The notes under the pieces: model-generated
What the model was told of the DNA's origin: nothing
Seen by the model: only the letters and a program-made list of their open reading frames with translations
Databases searched by the model: none
Translations under genes and position numbers: made by a program
In this document: positions 36,865 through 42,973 of the stretch, piece by piece
How the letters are laid out: every line of letters starts with the position of its first letter
Numbering within the stretch: position 1 is the first letter of the stretch
Assembly: GCA_030148165.1 (NCBI GenBank)
Contig: JASBTZ010000003.1
Span: forward strand, 186,001 to 250,000
Source: Bacteroidota bacterium
Lineage (GTDB): Bacteria > Bacteroidota > Bacteroidia > Flavobacteriales_D > Crocinitomicaceae
Direction: 5' to 3'
DNA: 64,000 bases

Positions 36865-37878
36865 CTATTTGAAAAAGGTGTTCATTACAGCAGTATTGTT
36901 TTCTTGAAACTCTACGGATGCAAGTTCGGCGAAATTCGTAATCAATTCTTTATTGCTCTCATCCATTCGGATATCATTGTCACTGGTTAATTCTGTGTTA
37001 ACACGTTGATAAACAAAGTTCTCAGTTTCCCTTTTGTCAATTCCTTTATGAAGAAGGCTAATATAATTTGCAACAAGTTGTGATTGACTTTGCATAAAAA
37101 GATCTATTAATCTCTTTCTACCATTCTTAACCATCCAATAATAAATACCCCAATTTTTGCGAACTCCACCGTCGGCAAACTTCTTTTCTCCAGTACCAAT
37201 TGAAAGAATTTCTAGGTCTTCAAGCTCTTTTCCAAATGCCTTTGTAGCCTCGAGAATCCCCACCAATGTCGGATTATTAGCCATAACTCCACCGTCAACT
37301 TTATTTGCAAACTTCTTTTCGGTACCATTCAAATCAACATATGAATTCGAATATGGGTTAAAATATGAAGGAGCAGAAGCTGTGGCCATTGCAACCTGAT
37401 ACATTGGAATATGCAAATCTCTGGTGCAAGCTTCATGATAAGGACTTTTCATAATGCTTGGGTTGCCCTTGACTAAATCATACATCGGAATACATACGGG
37501 AGTATTAACGTCCTGCAACCTTGGATCTTCACCTTCGTTATATTCTTTGAATTTATTTCTGATCAGTTGTTCTAAAAACGCATTGTCATGGGAAGATTTT
37601 AATATTTGACCAAAGAATGATCTTTTATTGCCGAATATTGAATTCGCATTAGAAACATACAATTCATAGATTTCTTTTGCAGGAATACCTAAGGATAATG
37701 CCAATGCAATAATCCCTCCTGTAGATGTCCCTGTTATTAGGTCAAAATGTTGATGTAATTTTGTCTTTCCATCGTCTCTTTTTGCCAGTTCAGCTTCGAT
37801 CAAAGCTAAATACATCGCAGGAAATACACCTTTTATTCCACCACCATCAATAGCCAGTATTTTAAATTTATCGTTCAT
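36865..37878 (-). CDS. CapV-like patatin phospholipase, CBASS effector
   Basis: Patatin-fold serine lipase. The oxyanion loop is DGGGIKG (residues 11-17 from the start I use), the nucleophile elbow is GTSTGG (Ser about 52) and the catalytic Asp is in KVDGGVMANNP (about 195). In CBASS, CapV is activated by a cyclic nucleotide made by the CD-NTase and degrades membrane phospholipids, killing the infected cell. I start at the ATG at 37878, which puts the DGGG motif at the N-terminus as in CapV proteins; ATGs at 37908 and 37920 extend it. It overlaps the E2-like gene by 11 bp and is last in the operon. Confidence 0.85.
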   Translation of the reverse strand: MNDKFKILAIDGGGIKGVFPAMYLALIEAELAKRDDGKTKLHQHFDLITGTSTGGIIALALSLGIPAKEIYELYVSNANSIFGNKRSFFGQILKSSHDNAFLEQLIRNKFKEYNEGEDPRLQDVNTPVCIPMYDLVKGNPSIMKSPYHEACTRDLHIPMYQVAMATASAPSYFNPYSNSYVDLNGTEKKFANKVDGGVMANNPTLVGILEATKAFGKELEDLEILSIGTGEKKFADGGVRKNWGIYYWMVKNGRKRLIDLFMQSQSQLVANYISLLHKGIDKRETENFVYQRVNTELTSDNDIRMDESNKELITNFAELASVEFQENNTAVMNTFFK

Positions 37879-38347
37879 TTTTAGATTTGTTAAAATTTCC
37901 GTACTCATCATGGCCTCCACCTAACCAATCACCATCTATTAACCATAACTCATAAAATTGAAGCCATTCCGAAGCCCATGGAATAATAGTTGAAGAAATT
38001 AACTTATTCCTTGTCCATTCTCGTTTTCCAGGAGAGTACAAACAAAGTTCTTGTTTGTCGTGAGAATAAACGTGTGGAAGCTTAGTTCGGTTATGAGCGA
38101 TTGCTAATTTCTCGCCAGTAACGAACACCTCCACTCCACTGAACTTGTCATATTTAATTCTGACCTTATATTTTTTACTTATTGGCGTAGGGCGAATCTC
38201 TATGGTCAAATCAAAACTGTTACCTTTTGATTTCACAACATCTGCCTCAGGAAACAATCCCAAAATATGTTGCAGTTGTTTGGTTGCAGAAAAACCTTTG
38301 GGATTGGATTGTTTTGGCTTCTTGATATAGCTAGTCCTTCTCGCCAT
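37868..38347 (-). CDS. CBASS E2-like ubiquitin-conjugating domain protein
   Basis: This 159-residue protein lies between CD-NTase and patatin genes, the place of the E2-only protein in short type II CBASS. It has a candidate active-site Cys at about 102 in QELCLYSPGKREW and the WASEWLQFYELWLIDGDWLG segment seen in bacterial E2-like proteins of this setting. There is no E1 or JAB domain. In characterised short type II systems the E2 acts on the CD-NTase C-terminus to prime the synthase; here that is inferred. The start at 38347 overlaps the CD-NTase gene by 17 bp. Confidence 0.75.
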   Translation of the reverse strand: MARRTSYIKKPKQSNPKGFSATKQLQHILGLFPEADVVKSKGNSFDLTIEIRPTPISKKYKVRIKYDKFSGVEVFVTGEKLAIAHNRTKLPHVYSHDKQELCLYSPGKREWTRNKLISSTIIPWASEWLQFYELWLIDGDWLGGGHDEYGNFNKSKNER

Positions 38348-39566
38348 TTGTGCCCTCAAAATTATGCTTCTTAACTGTCGTGCCTACATCTCCTAACATA
38401 CCAGTTAGTCCAGCCATCTTTACACCTCCTTCATTCCTTTTTGCCTCAAGTGCAGTACCATAGTTCTTGAAAGTTTCTGTTATTAAAGAATCACCAAAAG
38501 CAGTCGAAAATGGACGCTTGAGTTCATTGATTCCTAACCCTAGATTATCGAGAATATTCCTCAAATCTGATTGAAGTTTATCCAGCCACTTATAAAAGTT
38601 TAGTTCTTTGATTGGTTCTTCTGGCCATTTGTCTGCAAAATTCTCATCGTCGTTTACTGGATTTTTTACATACTTAATATACTTTCCATGTTCCATACTA
38701 TACTCTGATTGAACGAAAGAACTCATTCGTCCAACAATATTTTGCAAAGCTTCAATGATTGATTCTTCCTTTTGATAAGCTCTAGCGGCAAGTGTTGTTA
38801 TTATGATGGAAATTGGTTTGTGTTCGTCGCCGTTAAACATTATATCCCTGTGCCTCTTTAGAATCTGAACAACACGCTGAAGAGGTAGTTTATCCTTTTC
38901 AAACTTCTTTACAGGTTGGATAGATTCGTTTACGAACGTACTTTTATCCGCGTCGATTACTGCTTGATAAAAAAACCAACGAGCATATCCAAAAGGGTTA
39001 CTCTTTAACCAGTTAAGGTGATTCGTCTCCCAATCATACCCATCCATCTCCTTATCAGTAATTCTAATGGCAAGTTCATTGATATCATTCAATTCATGAC
39101 TTGAAAAAACTGATTCTAAAAGAATTTTATAGTTCGAATCAACAACACATGGAAGTATGTCCATGTGATAGTTGGAGTCTTCAGCATAAACAAGAGTCCA
39201 ACATCTTCTGCCTTCTGGCTTTTTGATCATTTTTAAATATGTCTTATTGTCTTTTAGCTGATCCCCCACTTTCTGCTTTACATCTTCTTGAGTCCAGCTA
39301 TCCTGCTTTCTGGTTAATTGACAAACAAGGTCTATATCTAGATCATCGTCGGGATTAATAGGTTTTGTCATGGTTCCAAGCATAAAAGAGCCTTGTGGAA
39401 GAATTTCAGGATTATAAGGAATCAACTCAGAGTTTTCCTTTATCAATTGCTCTCCCACAGCTTGATAACTGGAAACTAATTGTTCGTGAGTCGATTGTGA
39501 AATATCAAGAGATCCTCCAACTTGCTCCAGTATTTCATTCAGTTGTTTTTCTTGTAATTTGTCCAT
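38331..39566 (-). CDS. CD-NTase (cGAS/DncV-like nucleotidyltransferase)
   Basis: Makes the cyclic oligonucleotide signal in CBASS. The nucleotidyltransferase core is complete: the GS motif at residues 59-60 (QGSFMLGT), paired Asp ligands at about 77 and 79 (DDDLDIDLVC) and a third Asp at about 136 (YHMDILP). The C-terminal helical OAS-like half follows. The tail is KHNFEGTNGEKD, so it does not end in Gly, the residue an E2 would be expected to conjugate. At 411 residues it is full length. I cannot assign the CD-NTase clade by eye. It starts 2 bp after the upstream GIY-YIG gene. Confidence 0.92.
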   Translation of the reverse strand: MDKLQEKQLNEILEQVGGSLDISQSTHEQLVSSYQAVGEQLIKENSELIPYNPEILPQGSFMLGTMTKPINPDDDLDIDLVCQLTRKQDSWTQEDVKQKVGDQLKDNKTYLKMIKKPEGRRCWTLVYAEDSNYHMDILPCVVDSNYKILLESVFSSHELNDINELAIRITDKEMDGYDWETNHLNWLKSNPFGYARWFFYQAVIDADKSTFVNESIQPVKKFEKDKLPLQRVVQILKRHRDIMFNGDEHKPISIIITTLAARAYQKEESIIEALQNIVGRMSSFVQSEYSMEHGKYIKYVKNPVNDDENFADKWPEEPIKELNFYKWLDKLQSDLRNILDNLGLGINELKRPFSTAFGDSLITETFKNYGTALEAKRNEGGVKMAGLTGMLGDVGTTVKKHNFEGTNGEKD

Positions 39567-39568
39567 CG

Positions 39569-39976
39569 CTAGTAATTGTATTGAATGTTATACTTCGGTT
39601 TGTCTCGTTTAATTAGAGCCCTTTCACGTTGTAGAGCTTCAACTCTTGGTTTTGGGACATCCACAATCATCTTCGTGAATAATTTACCACTTGATTGATG
39701 TTCACCATTCCGATTATCAATCCTGTGGTCATAAGTGATGCCATGATAAACAAGCTTTTTGCCATTATACAGTTGATAGTTAACCGTATTGTTCTTTGAG
39801 TCTAATAAGCAAGCAGCTCCATAACCACTAAATCCACCAATGGCAGCTCCTCGTAACACATATTTCCAACGGTCTTCATTTTCAACTCCTTCCCTATCAG
39901 CTAAAAGACTGCCAATGAATCCCCCTATCATAACTCCAATAAAGGAACCGAATAACTTCTCATTTCTAGTTGCCAT
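39569..39976 (-). CDS. Glycine-zipper membrane protein with GIY-YIG-like nuclease domain
   Basis: Residues 8-26 and 40-58 are two Gly-rich hydrophobic stretches (GSFIGVMIGGFIGSLL, GAAIGGFSGYGAACLL), a glycine-zipper hairpin. Residues 66-135 follow the GIY-YIG order: YQLYNGKK (first Tyr), VYHGIT (YIG position), Arg near 85-89 (RIDNRNGEH), Glu near 118 (LQRERALI) and Asn near 130 (KYNIQYN). All five expected catalytic positions have plausible residues. It is the first gene of the CBASS-like operon with a 2-bp gap to the CD-NTase. A membrane-tethered nuclease would be unusual in CBASS; activity is inferred. Confidence 0.65.
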   Translation of the reverse strand: MATRNEKLFGSFIGVMIGGFIGSLLADREGVENEDRWKYVLRGAAIGGFSGYGAACLLDSKNNTVNYQLYNGKKLVYHGITYDHRIDNRNGEHQSSGKLFTKMIVDVPKPRVEALQRERALIKRDKPKYNIQYNY

Positions 39977-40212
39977 AATGTTTCATCAATTTCACGTTCA
40001 TTACTTTGCATCTTGCGTCATTGCTGATGCCTTCTTGGTTACCTTTATTTTGCGTGACGGTACAGTTCACAAACTGAAAATGAGGTGTTTTTTCTCTCAT
40101 ACTCTCTGTTTTGTAATTAATAAAACCTATCCCACGTTGAGACAGGCTACAGAAACGGAGTGCTAACACTTAAGTATGATGCGACGGATATAAGCGAATT
40201 CGAAAATTCGTC

Positions 40213-40220
40213 TAAATTTG
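40213..40220 (+). promoter_or_regulatory. -7 promoter box for the intergenic candidate RNA
   Basis: TAAATTTG matches TAnnTTTG exactly on the plus strand and is preceded by a short palindrome, CGAATTCGAAAATTCG (40196-40210 region). It opens a region with no gene and ends at a terminator 65 bases on. Confidence 0.45.
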
Positions 40221-40227
40221 TAGCAGT

Positions 40228-40311
40228 AATTATCAAAACTGGAGGTTGAATATCAGATTTTGGTAATAATATCACTAATGTGAGCAGCTGCCGTTTCGGT
40301 AGCTGTTTTTT
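40228..40311 (+). ncRNA. Candidate small RNA of about 84 nt between CBASS-like operon and XRE gene
   Basis: A perfect -7 box at 40213-40220 lies upstream, and an intrinsic terminator closes the unit at 40285-40311. No open reading frame of useful length lies between them on this strand. The transcript would run opposite to the CBASS-like operon and away from XRE. This is a proposal from signals only. Confidence 0.35.
40285..40311 (+). terminator. Intrinsic terminator in the 536-bp gap
   Basis: Stem CAGCTGCCG / CGGTAGCTG with one mismatch and a TTT loop, followed by six T residues. The strand is plus, away from any plus-strand gene, so it implies an unannotated transcript. Confidence 0.8.
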
Positions 40312-40393
40312 CTTGCAATAGGAATGCCAGTTTAAAAACTGAATTCCAGCCTTGCAAAATACGAAATCTTTAAATATCAACTCCGTAAAAGGA

Positions 40394-40481
40394 TTGACAA
40401 CTTATCAACACAAACCTGTGGAAAACAGCAGGTTGACAAACTGACATTGGAGTGACACTAGAATGGCAGAAATGTTGACAA
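40394..40481. repeat. Three TTGACAA direct repeats with DnaA-box-like sequences
   Basis: TTGACAA occurs at 40394, 40433 and 40475, and as its reverse complement TTGTCAA at 40746, near the XRE start. Between the first two lie TTATCAACA and TGTGGAAAA, each one base off a DnaA box in opposite orientation. They may be operators for the XRE protein or origin-like iterons. The remaining part of the gap (39977-40512) holds the candidate RNA and no gene I can support. Confidence 0.4.
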
Positions 40482-40512
40482 TAGTCCAAGTCAAAATGAC
40501 CGAATATTAAAA

Positions 40513-40716
40513 TTATTGGATCAAATCATCGATAGAAACCTCTAGTGCTTGAGATATTTTATAAGCAACAGAAATTGAAACATTCCTATTTCCCCTTTCA
40601 ATGGATGAAATATAGCTTCGCTCAACTCCTGACAATCGTGCAAACTCTTCTTGCGAAATTTTATTTCTCTTTCTCTTGCGAGATACGTTCCGACCAAATT
40701 TTTCTTGGATTGTCAT
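40513..40716 (-). CDS. XRE-family helix-turn-helix regulator
   Basis: A 67-residue Cro/C1-type DNA-binding protein with the classic pattern KISQEEFARLSGVERSYISS then IERGNRNVSISVAYKI. The start at 40716 (MTIQEKFGRN) fits the fold; an earlier ATG at 40752 adds a hydrophobic leader that is not normal for this family. It reads toward the CBASS-like operon and away from the DAC/Cap15-like pair, so it could control either promoter region. TTGACAA repeats flank it. Confidence 0.9.
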   Translation of the reverse strand: MTIQEKFGRNVSRKRKRNKISQEEFARLSGVERSYISSIERGNRNVSISVAYKISQALEVSIDDLIQ

Positions 40717-40830
40717 TAAAACAAATGTAATTGCTCCAAGCTTCATTGTCAATAAGTATTACTACTCAATTTTACGGTCGTTAGACATAAAATACACCGA
40801 TAATGGAAAGTCAAACACTATATTTAAGTT

Positions 40831-41280
40831 ATGATTAAGAATATAGAGAACGTTGAAACTCAAATTCAGTTCATTAAAGAATTACTAAGTAGAATAGATT
40901 CCGAAAAAGATGAACACTTTTCGGGAATCGGAATTATCGTTTACAGGGAATTAGACACAAATTACTTTACACCATTGGTTCGAGTCACTGAAGAAAATAA
41001 TCTACCCCTAACAGGTATCGAGCAAATAGCCAATTGTTTGTTGTCAATATGTATTAATGAAAATCCTCTTCACGACGGATTTCATTTAATCTCTAGCGAC
41101 TCTTCTCTTACTCATTTATCGTATTATATTTCACCTCAAATGACAAGAAAAGTTGATTATTCGTTTGGCGCACGATACAGAACTGCGCAATTGAGTTCTT
41201 GTTTGGACAATGTGATCCTAACAGGTGTGATTGGTAAGTCTTATGGCATAAAAGTGTTCTTTAATGGAGAAATTATATAG
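40831..41280 (+). CDS. Diadenylate cyclase (DAC/DisA_N)-like domain protein
   Basis: A stand-alone 149-residue DAC fold. The core aligns by eye with CdaA/DisA: NPLHDGFHLI (residues 78-87) sits at the family motif PLHDGAVII, and GARYRTAQLS (113-122) at GTRHRAALGIS. A final IKVFFNGEI matches the last strand. The two signature motifs are altered (DGF for DGA, RYR for RHR), but the motif Asp is kept. DAC enzymes make c-di-AMP from two ATP. There is no TM or DNA-binding extension. A Cap15-like gene follows after 3 bp, so the pair is one transcription unit. Confidence 0.75.
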   Translation: MIKNIENVETQIQFIKELLSRIDSEKDEHFSGIGIIVYRELDTNYFTPLVRVTEENNLPLTGIEQIANCLLSICINENPLHDGFHLISSDSSLTHLSYYISPQMTRKVDYSFGARYRTAQLSSCLDNVILTGVIGKSYGIKVFFNGEII

Positions 41281-41283
41281 TTT

Positions 41284-41934
41284 ATGAATAGAAAGGAGAT
41301 ATTGCGTTTACTAACAATTACGATTGCATTATGCATCATTGTATTCTGCACTTTGATCTATGCGTTTAATAATGGAGAAGTTTACAACGTTAGTGCGGCT
41401 CGCTACATTACTGTGACCACTACAATTGTTACCTCATTTTGGTTGTTGTATTTTTGGCTACTATGGAGAATCCCTCTACTAAACTTGATTATTTACAGAC
41501 CTTACATCGGTGGAGTGTGGATTGGACATGGGGATTCTGATTACAAGGAGAACGGCAACATAGTTCCTCAATTCAAGATAGCCTTAATAATTAAACAATC
41601 ATTTCTAAAAACTAAGATCACTGGTTGCTCTCAGACATTCCACAGTAACTCTTATGTTGAATCGTTTGTGTATAAGCCCGAAGACCCGAATAAGTCTTTG
41701 GTGTATTTATATAGGTCAAAACGTTCAACATCTACAAAAATTGATGGTCGCTCGGGCGCATCAGAATTACAAGTCTTTCTTGGAAGTGAAAAAGTTCTAA
41801 AGGGAGACTTTTGGACACAAGGTGGATCTACAGGCTTTGTAAAAGTTTACAGGAAAAAGAAAGGGATGTTTGAGAAAATTGAATCTTTTGGTGATGTAAG
41901 TAAAAAATGGAGTGATCCAAATGAATGGAAATAG
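41284..41934 (+). CDS. Cap15-like two-TM beta-barrel protein, likely nucleotide-gated effector
   Basis: Two N-terminal TM helices (about residues 8-28 and 43-68) are followed by a cytoplasmic beta-barrel of about 130 residues. The barrel opens with RPYIGGVWIGHGDSD, contains FKIALIIKQSFLKTKITGCS, SLVYLYRSKRST, a DGRSGASELQVFLGSEKVLK segment and closes with GSTGFVKVYRKKKG. This is the Cap15 (2TM-beta) plan: a barrel that binds cyclic nucleotide and TM helices that disrupt the inner membrane. It sits 3 bp behind the DAC-like gene rather than behind a CD-NTase. Confidence 0.75.
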   Translation: MNRKEILRLLTITIALCIIVFCTLIYAFNNGEVYNVSAARYITVTTTIVTSFWLLYFWLLWRIPLLNLIIYRPYIGGVWIGHGDSDYKENGNIVPQFKIALIIKQSFLKTKITGCSQTFHSNSYVESFVYKPEDPNKSLVYLYRSKRSTSTKIDGRSGASELQVFLGSEKVLKGDFWTQGGSTGFVKVYRKKKGMFEKIESFGDVSKKWSDPNEWK

Positions 41935-42105
41935 GTTTTCCTTTTAACTCCTTCCCTATTCCACTCCGCAAGCTCCATGAAAAAAGGAATCCGTTCATTA
42001 GCGTTTATGGGCAACAACTTCAAAAGAAAGAAACTGTCGACCTGTTCGATCCTTTGTTTCGAACAGATCTCCAAGCTAAGTAATATAACGCAACACCATT
42101 ATATG

Positions 42106-42181
42106 ACATAACGGATTTTATTAAAAGGCTAAGCCTGGGGTCGTTACGTACTATAACAACGTTATGTGTAAATAGCCGCAC
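42106..42181. repeat. Right island repeat: inverted-repeat element, attC-like
   Basis: ACATAACG at 42106-42113 pairs with CGTTATGT at 42160-42167 across 46 bases, a size close to integron attC sites. The right part, 42150-42181, is the second copy of the 32-bp island repeat. Relative to the left element the paired ends covary (AAC/GTT here, AAT/ATT there). The stretch 41935-42262 otherwise holds only this element and a 13-codon frame (42214-42255). Confidence 0.6.
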
Positions 42182-42262
42182 AAAGTATACAGACTGGACT
42201 GAGGAGTTTTTAAATGAAGATGAATGAATTAATTAATTTTGCTAATCGTCTTTGAAGTCAAT

Positions 42263-42607
42263 TTAATCTAGAACCCAAACATTTTTTATGTTGTCGCCAA
42301 TACTAAATTGAATTGCCATGGATTCCTTCCCGAACTTATTAGCTTCCAGCTTTTTATTTAATACCTTTAACGTTCCATTTATATTCGCATCTATTAGGTT
42401 TTGTTTAGTTATACCTAATCCTTGGGATATTTTGTCTGCATTTACAAAGTAAGTTACTATGTCTGCCCGTGGGTCTCGAACTATATAAATCGCCTCATTG
42501 CTTATGGGGATCTTTTTATATGTGTCCACTAAAATCATTAAGGGCTCTGATATCCAATAGCCTTTAAAGAGTTCTGAATCAAATAATATACCTTGATTTT
42601 TATTCAT
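42263..42607 (-). CDS. Small protein of unknown function
   Basis: A 114-residue soluble protein with no signal peptide or TM helix. Visible features are KGYWISEPLMILVDTYKKI and YIVRDPRADIVTYFVNADKI, giving a mixed alpha-beta look. I do not recognise the family. It follows a 31-residue membrane protein by 16 bp on the same strand, and lies just outside the right island repeat. Confidence 0.55.
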   Translation of the reverse strand: MNKNQGILFDSELFKGYWISEPLMILVDTYKKIPISNEAIYIVRDPRADIVTYFVNADKISQGLGITKQNLIDANINGTLKVLNKKLEANKFGKESMAIQFSIGDNIKNVWVLD

Positions 42608-42623
42608 AAGTTCAGTGATTAGA

Positions 42624-42719
42624 TTAAGTATTCATTCCCTTCAACCAATTAACCAGCGCTATACATGCGATGATTAAAATTATAACAGAAACAATGAGTA
42701 AAGCAGACTTAAGTTTCAT
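42624..42719 (-). CDS. 31-residue single-TM protein
   Basis: The frame encodes a peptide starting MKLKSALLIVSVIILIIACI and ending NWLKGMNT: a short basic start, one TM helix and a short tail. Its ATG shares one base with the stop of a truncated upstream gene (TAATG), a sign of translational coupling. The size and shape fit a small membrane protein or toxin-like peptide, but no family is recognised. Confidence 0.5.
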   Translation of the reverse strand: MKLKSALLIVSVIILIIACIALVNWLKGMNT

Positions 42720-42871
42720 TATAGTAAGTTAGGAAATTCTCTGAAAGGCATCCGCCCTATTTTATTTTTATCTACTTCCAAAACTTTCTCTTGACTAAAG
42801 TCAAAGCGTTTCTTCAGTGGAGCATTTGTGGGTCTAAGATACAACTCTTTAAGCCTTATAAATACTTGATT
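42719..42871 (-). pseudogene. 3' remnant of a gene coupled to the 31-residue membrane protein
   Basis: A 50-codon frame with no ATG near its 5' end encodes a protein-like sequence containing FIRLKELYLRPTNAPLKKRF and KIGRMPFREFPNLL. It ends in the TAATG overlap with the next gene, a spacing seen in real operons. It therefore looks like the end of a gene whose 5' part was lost. The family is unknown. The bases from 42872 to 42973 hold nothing I can name. Confidence 0.4.
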
Positions 42872-42973
42872 TCAGGGTAGTTATTCACAATTTATCAAGA
42901 TGTTTTTACTGACTATAAGGCAGGTCCATTTCCCCCTTAACCCCCCAATCACAGCTTTTAATTATCTTTGAGT

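Noticed and set aside
39966-40169. Minus-strand frame of 67 codons in the gap upstream of the GIY-YIG gene
   Set aside because: Its composition is odd, it overlaps the GIY-YIG start and it resembles no family; more likely leader or non-coding sequence.
40253-40370. Minus-strand frame ending in a protein-like Ala/Thr-rich segment, opposite the candidate small RNA
   Set aside because: It has no start codon after the preceding stop and it contains the terminator stem, so the protein look is probably chance.
42106-42181. Formal integron attC call for the right repeat
   Set aside because: Size and inverted ends fit, but the core does not follow RYYYAAC/GTTRRRY fully and no integrase is in the window, so I keep it as attC-like only.
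42214-42255. 13-codon frame after a GAGGAG sequence right of the right island repeat
   Set aside because: Too short to support; it might be the start of a lost gene.
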